Of a stretch of 64,000 bases of DNA, positions 8,851 to 17,263 are shown in pieces (the stretch's first letter is position 1; each line of letters opens with the position of its first letter). A model generated the notes under the pieces. The model ran no database searches. It was not told the DNA's origin and saw only the letters and a list, made by a program, of their open reading frames with translations. Source of the stretch: Aliamphritea ceti (GTDB taxonomy: Bacteria; Pseudomonadota; Gammaproteobacteria; Pseudomonadales; Balneatricaceae); assembly GCF_024347215.1 (NCBI RefSeq), contig NZ_AP025282.1:4340001-4404000 (forward strand), in the 5' to 3' direction. A program made the position numbers and the translations under genes.

Positions 8851-9807
8851 ATGATTCTCAAGCCCGATCACGACGGCATTTTTACCATCTCGTTTCTGCT
8901 CTTGCCGGAATACGCAATGGTCGGGTTACTCTCCGCCATCGAACCCTTACGTGTCGCTAATCGCTTTGCGGGCCGTGAAATCTTTCGCTGGCAACTGCTT
9001 TCTGATGACGGTGACAGTGTTAACGCCTGTAACCAGTTGGCAATTCAGCAAACACAATCCATCCAAGATGTTGATACCCCGAAAAACCTGTTTGTGTGCG
9101 CCAGCTACAATCCTGAGAAGTACATTAACGAGACGACTCTGGCCTGGCTGAAAAAACTCTATCGTAAAGGCTCAATACTTGGTGCGATGGATACCGGCTG
9201 CTATGTACTGTCCGCTGCAAACCTGCTGCGCAATCAGCGTTTTACACTGCACTGGGAAGCTGTTCCTGCATTTCAGGAAGATAATCCCGGTGTGGAAATC
9301 AGTAACGAACTCTTTGAAATTGATAAAAACCTGATTACCTGTGCTGGCGGCACCGCTGCAATCGACATGATGCTGCACATAATTCAGGCTGAATTTGGGC
9401 ACGATCTGGCGATTAATGTCTGTGAGCAGTTTATCCAGAGTGGGATCAGGCAGAAGTCAGCCAAGCAACGAATCGGGCTGGCGGCCCGGTTAAAAATTCA
9501 TCATCCCCGGCTATTAAAAGTACTGGCAAAGATGGAAGCGAATATCGAAAATCCGTTATCGCCTACTGAACTTGCAGAACATGCTCATTTGTCGGTACGC
9601 CAGCTAGAACGGCTATTCCGCAGCCATTTGGACAAGTCACCCACCGGCTATTACATGCAGATTCGCCTTGAACGGGCACAGCAGTTACTGCGTGAGTCGC
9701 ATCTGAGTGTCGCTGAAATAGGTATTGCCTGCGGCTTCAGCTCTGCACCACACTTCACCCGCAGTTACCGTAACCAGTTTCAGCTCAGCCCCAGCGAAGA
9801 CCGTTGA
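8851..9807 (+). CDS. GlxA-family regulator (DJ-1/PfpI domain plus AraC helix-turn-helix)
   Basis: The 318-residue protein has an N-terminal class I glutamine amidotransferase-like domain (about residues 10-185) and a C-terminal AraC DNA-binding domain with two helix-turn-helix units (about 215-315, 'TELAEHAHLSVRQLERLF' and 'SVAEIGIACGFSSAPHFTRSY'). This is the architecture of GbdR, CdhR and ArgR, which control breakdown of betaine, carnitine and arginine in pseudomonads. It is related to the regulator at 28282-29232. The effector here is not known; a quaternary amine or amino acid is plausible by family. Confidence 0.88.
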   Translation: MILKPDHDGIFTISFLLLPEYAMVGLLSAIEPLRVANRFAGREIFRWQLLSDDGDSVNACNQLAIQQTQSIQDVDTPKNLFVCASYNPEKYINETTLAWLKKLYRKGSILGAMDTGCYVLSAANLLRNQRFTLHWEAVPAFQEDNPGVEISNELFEIDKNLITCAGGTAAIDMMLHIIQAEFGHDLAINVCEQFIQSGIRQKSAKQRIGLAARLKIHHPRLLKVLAKMEANIENPLSPTELAEHAHLSVRQLERLFRSHLDKSPTGYYMQIRLERAQQLLRESHLSVAEIGIACGFSSAPHFTRSYRNQFQLSPSEDR

Positions 9808-9873
9808 CAGCTATGCTGTACAATAAATGCTATATCTCATAAGAGATGTTCAGCACACGAAAGGAGAACAGAT

Positions 9874-10287
9874 ATGATTACCATCGCACGTTTTTCTTTT
9901 CCTTATGAAGCACATATCGCACGCGCCAAACTGGAATGTGCAGGCCTCACCCCTTTTATCGCTGATGAACACACCATCAATATGCAATGGCTTTACTCCA
10001 ACGCGATGGGTGGTGTACGGCTTCAGGTACCTCAGGCTCAGGCCGAAGCAGCACTGGAATTACTGGCAGAAGAAGACGATGAAGCAAACCTGATTGCTGA
10101 ACAGGGCTGTGATACCACTGCCTGTCCAAATTGCCAAAGCTATAATACTGAGTATTATCAATTCGGCCGCCGCTGGACCTTTCTGTCAATAATCCTACTC
10201 GACCTGCCTGTATTTCCCATTCACGATGGAATCAAGTGTCGTGATTGCGGTGCTTGTAGCAAAACCGCAAAGCCTGACTCAAAATAA
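9874..10287 (+). CDS. DUF2007-domain protein with a zinc ribbon
   Basis: The N-terminal part (about residues 1-68) matches the DUF2007 fold, a small ferredoxin-like domain often labelled a putative signal-transducing protein, with the characteristic 'HIARAKLECAGLTPFIADEH' stretch. The second half has two cysteine pairs, CPNC at 84-87 and CRDC at 122-125, which should form a zinc ribbon, separated by a hydrophobic segment (about 102-115). A strong AAAGGAG precedes the ATG. Its function is unknown and its neighbours do not suggest one. Confidence 0.78.
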   Translation: MITIARFSFPYEAHIARAKLECAGLTPFIADEHTINMQWLYSNAMGGVRLQVPQAQAEAALELLAEEDDEANLIAEQGCDTTACPNCQSYNTEYYQFGRRWTFLSIILLDLPVFPIHDGIKCRDCGACSKTAKPDSK

Positions 10288-10459
10288 CTATTCCCACCCA
10301 GACCGACACATCGTTGCCACTATCTGAAACAACCCAAAACTGTATACAGAGCTATATACAATTACATACCGCAGAGCCTGTAAAACCGTCACTTTTAAGC
10401 GTTTTTTTAACGATCTGAATACCAAAGTCGTAGAAGCTAAAACTAAGCCTCTGAACAAC

Positions 10460-10488
10460 TTGACTGCAACCACAAGACCCGCTAAATT
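10460..10488 (+). promoter_or_regulatory. Strong sigma-70 promoter for the dapA leader or an sRNA
   Basis: TTGACT (10460-10465) and TAAATT (10483-10488) are separated by exactly 17 bases. Transcription would start near 10495 and run into the terminator at 10624-10655. Confidence 0.6.
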
Positions 10489-10494
10489 CCTGCT

Positions 10495-10653
10495 CCAATA
10501 GTAAACAGGATTTAATTTTGGCAACTTTCGCTTCTTTCGATAAACGCAACGATAAACCGGGGAAAACCTCTGGCGATTCGGCGTGCGTGTGAAATAGCGA
10601 AAAACTGCAAGAAATCACATACGAAAACCGGTCGCAGGCGCACCGGTTTTTTT
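10495..10653 (+). ncRNA. Putative small RNA or attenuated 5' leader of the dapA-like gene
   Basis: The stretch between a good sigma-70 promoter and a strong intrinsic terminator has no convincing coding frame. It contains several complementary segments, for example TTTCGC with a later GCGAAA, and GTGTGA with TCACAT. The predicted transcript is about 160 nt and ends 40 bases before the dapA-like ATG. It could be a free-standing sRNA or a riboswitch/attenuator that controls dapA. It does not match the consensus of the lysine, glycine, TPP or SAM riboswitches that I know. The 3' end resembles Hfq-dependent sRNAs (GC hairpin plus nine U). Confidence 0.45.
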
Positions 10654-10655
10654 TT
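10624..10655 (+). terminator. Strong intrinsic terminator just upstream of the dapA-like gene
   Basis: AAAACCGGT (10624-10632) pairs with ACCGGTTTT (10642-10650), and the T-run continues to 10655. It lies before, not after, the next coding gene, which makes it either the end of a small RNA or an attenuator. Confidence 0.85.
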
Positions 10656-10693
10656 GCTTGTGTGCGGCGGCCAATAAAACCCAGGAGTTGAAC

Positions 10694-11560
10694 ATGTACC
10701 GCGGATCCTATGTCGCAATTATTACCCCATTACGCGACAACCAGCTGGATGAAGAAGCCTTACGCAAAATGGTTAACTGGCAGATCGAACGTGGCACCAA
10801 CGGCATTGTGCCTGTCGGTACCACAGGTGAGTCGCCAACCCTCAATGAACAAGAACACAAACGTGTTATCGAAATCGTTGTGGAAGAAACTGCCGGCCGT
10901 GTACCTGTTGTAGCAGGTGCTGGTTCCAACAACCCTGTAGAAGCGGTTGAATACGCCCGCCACGCACAAGACGCCGGTGCAGACGCACTGTTGTGCGTTG
11001 CTGGTTACTACAACCGTCCAAATCAGGAAGGTCTGTACCAGCACTTCAAACTGGTTCACGACAGCGTTGATTTGCCAATCGTTATCTACAATATACCGCC
11101 ACGTGCGATTGTTGATGTCTTGCCTGAAACAATGGCTCGTCTGGCAGAACTGCCGCGGGTAGTGGGCGTAAAAGACGCTACAGGTGATCTGTCACGTATT
11201 TGCCAGGAACGCCTGCAGATTAGCAAAGAATTTTCTTACCTGTCCGGTGAAGATATGACTGCACTGGCGTATAATGCCTCCGGCGGTCACGGTTGCATTT
11301 CAGTAACTGCTAACGTTGCACCAACACTTTGTGCACAAATGCACAAAGCGTCACAGGAAGGTAACTTTGCTGAAGCGCTGGCCATTCACGACAAGCTGGC
11401 ACCGCTTCACAATGCTATGTTTGCTGAGCCAAGTCCAGCTGGCCCTAAGTATGCAGCGTCCCTATTAGGCCTGTGTACTGAAGAATGCCGCATGCCGGTT
11501 ATGCCACTGTCTGAAGAGACAAAGCGTACCCTGGAAAGCCTGCAGCACCTAATGGGTTAA
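10694..11560 (+). CDS. dapA: 4-hydroxy-tetrahydrodipicolinate synthase (DapA family)
   Basis: The 288-residue TIM-barrel protein should condense pyruvate with aspartate semialdehyde in lysine/diaminopimelate synthesis. The Schiff-base lysine is Lys160 in 'VGVKDATGD', the proton-relay pair is Thr43-Thr44 in 'GTTGES', and Tyr132 and Arg137 lie in 'IYNIPPRAIVD'. CAGGAG precedes the ATG. The usual partner bamC is not downstream. The barrel family also includes N-acetylneuraminate lyase and related aldolases, but all DapA-specific positions I can check are present. A promoter-terminator unit lies directly upstream. Confidence 0.88.
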   Translation: MYRGSYVAIITPLRDNQLDEEALRKMVNWQIERGTNGIVPVGTTGESPTLNEQEHKRVIEIVVEETAGRVPVVAGAGSNNPVEAVEYARHAQDAGADALLCVAGYYNRPNQEGLYQHFKLVHDSVDLPIVIYNIPPRAIVDVLPETMARLAELPRVVGVKDATGDLSRICQERLQISKEFSYLSGEDMTALAYNASGGHGCISVTANVAPTLCAQMHKASQEGNFAEALAIHDKLAPLHNAMFAEPSPAGPKYAASLLGLCTEECRMPVMPLSEETKRTLESLQHLMG

Positions 11561-11595
11561 AGCACAATTTACGTGCTGTAAAAGACTCTGGGTTA

Positions 11596-11637
11596 TCGCG
11601 GTCAGATTTATTGTTAAATACATAAGTCTGATCGCGA
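11596..11637. repeat. Long inverted repeat between convergent genes
   Basis: TCGCGGTCAGA (11596-11606) pairs with TCTGATCGCGA (11627-11637) around a 20-base AT-rich loop. It lies between the dapA-like gene and the convergent MerR gene. There is no T-run, so it is not a standard terminator; it may block read-through in both directions. Confidence 0.5.
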
Positions 11638-11675
11638 ACCTACTTAATCCCAGCCCGAATTCCTTTTAGCTTCTC

Positions 11676-12206
11676 TTAGCTAACAGTCATTCCCGACCAC
11701 ACCCGTATCTGTCTGATTTCTTCTGCATCAATTCCCAACGACTCAAGAAAATCCTGATGGGCTTCCGGCATCTGTTGTTCAAACTGAACGTGCCAGTTAT
11801 GTTGTGCTTCGCTATCCATTCCACTAGCTTCCAGTACCGCTACCCAGGCGTCTTTATCCAGCGCACGGGTTTGTGCCTGCATCGCAGGATCGCCAAGCAA
11901 ACCTAAAAGTATCTGCTGTTGCTCCCGCAATTCGGCTATTTCCTGATTAAGATGCCGTAAACGCTGTTGCAGGATATTTCCCGCAGACTGCGGTTCACTT
12001 TCCAGTAGCTGGGCAATTGCTTCCAGTGTCAGGCCTGCCTGGCGATAGCGGCAGATATCCTCCAGCCGCTGTAGATCTTGCTGACTATACAAACGGTAAT
12101 TTGCAGCACTGCGACCACTTGGCTGCAACAGACCAATTTTGTCGTAATACAGTAAACTGCTGCGGGACAAACCAAACTGACGGCTCAACTCTCCAACGGT
12201 ATACAT
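11676..12206 (-). CDS. MerR-family transcriptional regulator
   Basis: The first 70 residues are a MerR winged helix, 'MYTVGELSRQFGLSRSSLLYYDKIGLL' in outline, followed by a coiled-coil region (about 75-110, with 'HLNQEIAELREQQQ'). The C-terminal part (about 115-176) has no cysteines, so it should not sense metals or redox through them. It begins 12 bases after the gene at 12219-12635 and is probably in one operon with it. The effector is unknown. Confidence 0.85.
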   Translation of the reverse strand: MYTVGELSRQFGLSRSSLLYYDKIGLLQPSGRSAANYRLYSQQDLQRLEDICRYRQAGLTLEAIAQLLESEPQSAGNILQQRLRHLNQEIAELREQQQILLGLLGDPAMQAQTRALDKDAWVAVLEASGMDSEAQHNWHVQFEQQMPEAHQDFLESLGIDAEEIRQIRVWSGMTVS

Positions 12207-12218
12207 AGCTATTTCCTG

Positions 12219-12635
12219 TTAACTGGCTGCAAATGCCTGAATATCTGGCTCAACCCAGGCAGCCTTTGCTGCATCTGAAAACAACACCTCTCTTCGATAA
12301 TGCCTCAATAATAATTGCTCTGCATCTGTTACCAGATCACTGTTCATTTCAATAAATGTTAACCAGTCAGAGGCCTTACATTCTGCCTGTCGAAGTACCA
12401 GTATCTGTAACAATGCAGTGGTAATGGTGTAATGAAACTTATCAGCGGCATCAAGACTGCCAGCATAACGACGGATACCTGTTACCAGTTTATCCAGTGC
12501 TACGGAGATAACGTTGTTCTGCAAATACAGCCAGGCAATTCTGATATGACCACGATGATTAAAATGTGTTGGCGACAGGCTGCAATCTTCAAACTGTGCA
12601 ACAAACTCACTGTCTTGCAAAATAATATCTGACAT
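12219..12635 (-). CDS. Conserved-looking hypothetical protein, operon partner of a MerR regulator
   Basis: The 138-residue protein has no signal peptide or membrane segment. The motif 'FNHRGHIRIAWLYL' (about residues 25-38) with two histidines looks like a functional core, and the rest is predicted mainly helical. I do not recognise the family. It is the first gene of a two-gene unit whose second gene is the MerR regulator, with a 12-base gap, so it may be the regulator's target or modulator. Confidence 0.6.
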   Translation of the reverse strand: MSDIILQDSEFVAQFEDCSLSPTHFNHRGHIRIAWLYLQNNVISVALDKLVTGIRRYAGSLDAADKFHYTITTALLQILVLRQAECKASDWLTFIEMNSDLVTDAEQLLLRHYRREVLFSDAAKAAWVEPDIQAFAAS

Positions 12636-13300
12636 TTTTCTCTATCCTTTCCGGTAGTGTATAAAAACCGGCAGCCTAAACTATGAAGTTATAGTCAGGT
12701 AAAGGCAAAATCGGGTAAAACAATAACAATCAAAAAAGCCGGTGGCCGGCAGTACACCGATAAAAAATGCTTCACACGCGATAAAGTAATAACTACATGA
12801 TTTATGACTCAATGACGTCTATTTTCACTCCCATTGGTCTTAGGAAAATCATATATACGCTGCAATTCTGTTACCTTATATATCACGTAACTACCTAGTA
12901 GTTTTCCAAATAGAACACACAAATAGTATTTAGTTTTAATTACTAGCGTTACTAAAGGCTGAAACTGTAAAGCATAATATTTGGTACATTTATTAGCCGT
13001 CTCCAATAACTTTTGTAACGCTTTCACGGCTACAACCCCCTTGATACCCGAGATATTAAAGAAAAAACTGGTTCATTAAAAACCCAGAAAAACCAATATT
13101 ACAGCCCCATAAAAATCCCATAATCATGTTTACCTTATGTTTTATTAAGAATATAAAGTTTCCATTTTAAGCAACTAAACATTCATGTTTTTGCATTTAA
13201 CAAGCAATGTGTTTATTGCAGGATTGGACACAGACTTGGCATAAACAGCGGTCAAACTGCTGCAGGTCTCTGGAGACCAACACGACTATCTGAGGTTTGT
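12636..13300. other. AT-rich intergenic region, no supported gene
   Basis: About 665 bases. A 72-codon open frame on the minus strand (12809-13027) has no recognisable features and is probably chance. The right end holds the promoter of the TRAP gene; a short palindrome, GGTCTC-TG-GAGACC, lies at 13265-13278, about 22 bases before that gene's ATG. Confidence 0.5.
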
Positions 13301-14314
13301 ATGAAATATAAAAATAACATCGCCACCGCCGCCTCCCTGACCGCCGCTCTGGTCATTGGCAGCTGTACCAGCAGCTTTGCAGCTACCGAATTTAAAATTG
13401 CCGGTGGTGATTCCGAAGGCAGCTCACAGCATGCATTTGGTCTGAAATTCGTTGAACAATTAGAAGCAAAAACCAACGGAGAATACTCCGGTACTTTGTT
13501 CATGAACAGCCAGCTTGGCAGCGAACAAGACACCGTAGTTGAAGCCGGGCTGGGTACTCTGGATTTCTCAATCCTGGCCATCAACAACGTAACGCCTTTC
13601 TCACCAACTGTCGGTATTTTCACTTTGCCTTACGTGATTCAGAGCCTGGATGAAGCAGAGATGCTAACGCAGGGCGAAGTTGGGGCAGAACTGGTTGAGA
13701 ATACGGTTAAAGACGCAAGCGTTCGTATCGTCGGCTGGGCCTATACTGGTTTCCGGGTTCTGACGAACTCTAAGCAACCAATTGAAACCTTAGAAGATCT
13801 GCAAAAGGTCATCGTTCGGGTGCCGAAGAACGAAATCATGATCGATACATATAAGGCTTGGGGTGGTAATCCGACACCTATGGCCTGGTCTGAAACCTTT
13901 ACTGCTCTGCAACAGGGTGTTGTGGATGGTCAGGACAACCCATATGTAACGGTTGATGCGATGAAGTTTGATACCGTACAAAAGTACGTAACGAACATTC
14001 GCTACATCTTCTCTATCGAACCACTGATCATGAGCGAGAGCGTATATCAGGATCAGACGCCTGAAGTACAACAAGCGATCATCGAAGCAGGTAAAGAAGC
14101 GACTAAAGACAGCGCTAAATTCCTGACCGCTAACGAAGCTCGCATCAAACAGCGGTTAATCGAAAAAGGTATGGTCATCAATGACCCTGCCAACGGCGAA
14201 AAAGAGTGGATTGAAAAGGCCACTATTGCGGTATGGCCTAAACACTACGAAAGCATCGGTGGTAAAGACAAACTGAATCGCGTACTGCGCCTGCTGGGCC
14301 GTGACGAGGTTTAA
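13301..14314 (+). CDS. TRAP transporter substrate-binding protein, DctP family, orphan
   Basis: The 337-residue protein starts with a secretory signal peptide (cleavage expected near 'SFA-ATEF', residues 27-28) and then has the DctP fold. The conserved ligand-clamping arginine is Arg173 in 'VIVRVP', and the second conserved stretch is 'TALQQGVVDGQDNP' at about 201-214. No DctQ or DctM membrane subunit is encoded nearby, so it must share a permease encoded elsewhere or act as a sensor. A LysR and an agmatinase-family gene follow, suggesting a guanidino acid or similar carboxylate as ligand; that is inference. Confidence 0.88.
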   Translation: MKYKNNIATAASLTAALVIGSCTSSFAATEFKIAGGDSEGSSQHAFGLKFVEQLEAKTNGEYSGTLFMNSQLGSEQDTVVEAGLGTLDFSILAINNVTPFSPTVGIFTLPYVIQSLDEAEMLTQGEVGAELVENTVKDASVRIVGWAYTGFRVLTNSKQPIETLEDLQKVIVRVPKNEIMIDTYKAWGGNPTPMAWSETFTALQQGVVDGQDNPYVTVDAMKFDTVQKYVTNIRYIFSIEPLIMSESVYQDQTPEVQQAIIEAGKEATKDSAKFLTANEARIKQRLIEKGMVINDPANGEKEWIEKATIAVWPKHYESIGGKDKLNRVLRLLGRDEV

Positions 14315-14352
14315 TACTGCATATACCTGTTAGACTTCATAAGTAACAGATT

Positions 14353-14384
14353 GCCCTGTCGGCTCATGCCGACAGGGCTTTTTT
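14353..14384 (+). terminator. Intrinsic terminator of the TRAP binding protein gene
   Basis: GCCCTGTCGGC pairs with GCCGACAGGGC around a four-base loop, followed by six T. It separates the TRAP gene from the LysR gene. Confidence 0.9.
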
Positions 14385-14427
14385 CGGTTACTCTAGTACT
14401 AAACCCAGTTATTGTATTGTGAGCTTC

Positions 14428-15339
14428 ATGAAACGCACTAGCTTTTCTGGCCAGGTTGCCGACATTGATCTGAAATTATTACGAGTATTCAAAACCGTCG
14501 TAGAATGCGGCGGTTTCTCTGCTGCCGAAGTAGAACTAAATATTGGCCGTTCGGCCATCAGCCGGCTGATGTCTGACCTGGAAACCCGTCTGGATATGCA
14601 TCTGTGCCTGCGGGGACGCTCCGGTTTTCAACTCACCGAACATGGCGAGTTGGTATATAAGACAACCCAGGAGCTATTGATCGATCTTGAAAAGTTCCGC
14701 GCTAACGTCAACGCACTTCACCGTCGCTTAGTCGGCGAACTGACACTCTGCCTAACCGATAACATGCTCACTGATGCCAACTCACCAGTCACAGAAGTCT
14801 TAGGTACATTCCACCAACAAGAGCCTGAAGTAAAAATCAACCTGCAGGTTGCCTCTCCTAACGAAGTAGAACGGGCAGTGATTGAAGGCAGAGCAAATAT
14901 GGGAATTATCCCTCAACACCATCTGCTTCCCGGGCTTGAATATCACAATTTGCATACTGAAACATCTTTGTTTTATTGCGGTCAGCGCCATCCATTATTT
15001 GCTGTTCCCAACGCTGAACTTGATATGCCACTTATCAGTAAGCATGACTTCATCGCCCCCAGTTATACGCACTTAGTGCTGCTGAAAGAACAATTTCCAC
15101 AACTAAAAGCTGCTGCTAGCTCCTATCAGGTAGAAGGTATTGCCACGCTGATTCTCAGCGGGCAGTACGTTGGCTTTCTACCAGAACATTTCGCGGCTAT
15201 CTGGGTAGAGAAAGGCCTTATGCGGGTACTATTACCAACGACACTAAACTACCAGGTCCCTTTCAAAATTATTGTCCGTAGGGATGCCAGACCTAACCTG
15301 TTACGTACAGCATTACTGAAAGCATTCAGTGCTACCTAA
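14428..15339 (+). CDS. LysR-family transcriptional regulator
   Basis: This is a 303-residue LysR protein with a helix-turn-helix at about residues 20-55 ('GGFSAAEVELNIGRSAISRLMSDL') and a full effector domain. The ATG at 14428 is used; a GTG nine bases upstream is the alternative. It lies between a TRAP binding protein and an agmatinase-family gene, all on the plus strand. GbuR and GpuR of pseudomonads are LysR proteins that control guanidinobutyrase and guanidinopropionase genes, so this protein may control the downstream ureohydrolase in a similar way. Confidence 0.85.
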   Translation: MKRTSFSGQVADIDLKLLRVFKTVVECGGFSAAEVELNIGRSAISRLMSDLETRLDMHLCLRGRSGFQLTEHGELVYKTTQELLIDLEKFRANVNALHRRLVGELTLCLTDNMLTDANSPVTEVLGTFHQQEPEVKINLQVASPNEVERAVIEGRANMGIIPQHHLLPGLEYHNLHTETSLFYCGQRHPLFAVPNAELDMPLISKHDFIAPSYTHLVLLKEQFPQLKAAASSYQVEGIATLILSGQYVGFLPEHFAAIWVEKGLMRVLLPTTLNYQVPFKIIVRRDARPNLLRTALLKAFSAT

Positions 15340-15403
15340 AAGTTTCCAAACCTGTAAACCTTAGATGCAATAACTATCATTTAACGGAATCTATCTCCCG
15401 CTT

Positions 15404-15422
15404 ACAATAAAATTTTTATTGT
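15404..15422 (+). repeat. Perfect inverted repeat before the ureohydrolase gene
   Basis: ACAATAAA (15404-15411) and TTTATTGT (15415-15422) flank a three-base centre. It sits immediately before the ribosome-binding site of the agmatinase-family gene, so it could be an operator or a translation-modulating hairpin. Confidence 0.4.
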
Positions 15423-15439
15423 TAAGATTAGGAGCTCCA

Positions 15440-16420
15440 ATGTCAGTCACACAGGACAAACGTTTCAGCCCACTGGCATCCGAGTCAGTACCACGCTATG
15501 CAGGCATTGCTACTTTTATGCGTCTGCCCCACTACAGCATTGCAGAAGCTACTGATGCCGATATAGGCCTGTACGGTATCCCCTGGGATGGCGGGACGAC
15601 TAACAGGGCTGGTGCCCGTCACGGCCCACGTCAGATTCGTGACTCATCCTCACTGATGCGTAAAGTGCATCCGGTACTGAATCTCAGTCCCTTTAAACTG
15701 GCCCGTTGTGCCGATTTTGGCGATGCACCCGTTAATCCTCTGGCGATTGAGCCAACACTGGAAATGATCGAGAACTTTGTTGCCGAGATGGTTGAGCACA
15801 ACATCATTCCGCTCGGCGCCGGTGGTGATCATCTGGTGAGCCTGCCGGTACTACGCGCGCTGGCCAAGAAACATGGGCCCCTGGGCATGGTGCATTTTGA
15901 TGCCCATACCGATACTTGGGATCGCTATTTTGGCGACTGTAAGTACACCCACGGTACGCCTTTTCGCCGCGCCATCGAAGAAGGTTTGCTTGATCCGACC
16001 CGTATTGTGCAGATAGGTATCCGGGGTGGTTTGTATAGCGAAACAGATGATGACTGGGGGCTAGAACAAGGCATCCGAGTCATGCGAATGGAAGAATTTA
16101 CTGAACTGGGAGTAGCCGGTGCTCTTAAAGTCGCCAGAGAAGTCGTTGGCGATCAGGCGACCTATATCAGCTTCGATGTTGACTGCCTGGACCCTGTGTT
16201 TGCACCTGGCACAGGCACCCCGGAAATCGGTGGCCTGACCACTGTAGAAGCGCAACAGATGGTTCGCGGACTTCGCGGCCTCAACCTGATCGGAGCAGAC
16301 CTTGTAGAGGTATCTCCACCTTTCGACCCAAGCGGCGCCACGGCTCTGGTGGGAGCAACTCTTATGTGGGAGATGCTTTGCCTGCTAAGTGAAAAAGTAT
16401 CGTTGGACAGAGCTGAATAG
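15440..16420 (+). CDS. Agmatinase/guanidino-acid ureohydrolase (arginase superfamily)
   Basis: The 326-residue enzyme should hydrolyse a guanidino group to urea using two manganese ions. All metal ligands are visible: His131 in GGDH, Asp154, His156 and Asp158 in DAHTD, and Asp246 and Asp248 in 'SFDVDCLDP'. The N-terminal 'GIATFMRLP' stretch is typical of guanidinobutyrase/guanidinopropionase-like members rather than of plain E. coli SpeB. TAGGAG precedes the ATG at 15440. The gene follows a LysR regulator and a TRAP binding protein. Agmatine, 4-guanidinobutyrate and 3-guanidinopropionate are all possible substrates. Confidence 0.88.
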   Translation: MSVTQDKRFSPLASESVPRYAGIATFMRLPHYSIAEATDADIGLYGIPWDGGTTNRAGARHGPRQIRDSSSLMRKVHPVLNLSPFKLARCADFGDAPVNPLAIEPTLEMIENFVAEMVEHNIIPLGAGGDHLVSLPVLRALAKKHGPLGMVHFDAHTDTWDRYFGDCKYTHGTPFRRAIEEGLLDPTRIVQIGIRGGLYSETDDDWGLEQGIRVMRMEEFTELGVAGALKVAREVVGDQATYISFDVDCLDPVFAPGTGTPEIGGLTTVEAQQMVRGLRGLNLIGADLVEVSPPFDPSGATALVGATLMWEMLCLLSEKVSLDRAE

Positions 16421-16430
16421 TTCTATGAAT

Positions 16431-16463
16431 TTAAGGCTGGAGGAAAACTTCCACCAGCCTTAA
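16431..16463. repeat. Stem-loop between convergent genes
   Basis: TTAAGGCTGG (16431-16440) pairs with CCAGCCTTAA (16454-16463), with an inner GGAA/TTCC stem. It lies between the ureohydrolase and the convergent metallopeptidase genes. It lacks a T-run but is probably a bidirectional terminator-like structure. Confidence 0.55.
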
Positions 16464-16477
16464 GTAAGAAAGGCCCG

Positions 16478-17263
16478 CTAAAGGCTGGATACTCCTGCCC
16501 TGATCTGTGATCTGAGAATAATCAACTCGGAAAACTCATAAAAGAAGCACACTTTCTGATCGGCAACTGTTACACCACAGTTTTCAGGTTCATCCTCTTC
16601 AACGAAAATACTGAAGCTTTCAGCAATATCCTCAACCGGATTTGTTGCCGCATACTCATGCACAAAGTGATTCGTATAACGCCGGTAAACAGTCGCTGCA
16701 TCCTGAGTCTTAGCAAACGTCAGCATCCCCTTATTCCAAAAACGTTTCACAAAAAGATCAATATAGGAATTATCCTTAGCACAGCCTTCTTCCAGCTCAA
16801 TAGTCGCTTCACAGGACATATAATCCGCATCAATCTGTTCATGATTAAGTGTCAGAATATGGCCAAACTCATGAATCAGTAAAAAAGCTAAATCCTGCAT
16901 ATCCTGCCGGTCATTCAACTCAACAGACTTCTCATCGATTGATAGCTGCCAGTCACGCAGTTCGCTGTCTACCGCAATGACCGAAGCACCGCCATCATTC
17001 TCCGGCCCGTTAACATAGTATTCCTGTACTCTGTAAAGCTGCTTCGCCGGTATAATTGCGGCAAAGACCTGCCAGATTTTCTCTGCCCGGCGGTGATCAA
17101 TGTCTTCTGGCTGATAACTCTCAGCTTCTTCAATCTGCCCGTCATTTACGAAATATAAGATATAGGCTGAATCATCACTGACAGCAGATTCTGCCCAGGC
17201 TGAAGCACCGCTCTGTATTAATAAAACGAAGCTGAGTAGCCCCGCTAAAAACAATCTATACAT
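16478..17263 (-). CDS. Secreted putative zinc metallopeptidase
   Basis: The 261-residue protein begins with a signal peptide (residues 1-24, ending 'GASAWA'). The zincin motif HEFGH is at residues 131-135, and a third histidine at 141 gives metzincin spacing (HExxHxxxxxH). A later 'EDIAESFSIFVEE' (about 211-223) resembles the acidic third-ligand helix of other zincins, so which residue completes the site is open. Three cysteines at about 151, 161 and 236 could form a disulfide. The ATG at 17263 is chosen because the signal peptide starts there. The substrate is unknown, and no maturation partner is adjacent. Confidence 0.7.
   Translation of the reverse strand: MYRLFLAGLLSFVLLIQSGASAWAESAVSDDSAYILYFVNDGQIEEAESYQPEDIDHRRAEKIWQVFAAIIPAKQLYRVQEYYVNGPENDGGASVIAVDSELRDWQLSIDEKSVELNDRQDMQDLAFLLIHEFGHILTLNHEQIDADYMSCEATIELEEGCAKDNSYIDLFVKRFWNKGMLTFAKTQDAATVYRRYTNHFVHEYAATNPVEDIAESFSIFVEEDEPENCGVTVADQKVCFFYEFSELIILRSQIRAGVSSL

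Noticed and set aside
10395..10415. A T-rich hairpin-like stretch, GCGTTTTTTTAACG
   Set aside because: The stem is only a few bases with the T-run inside the loop; it is not a terminator.
12809..13027. A 72-codon minus-strand frame in the AT-rich gap
   Set aside because: No motif, no partner and no clear ribosome site; its length is expected by chance.
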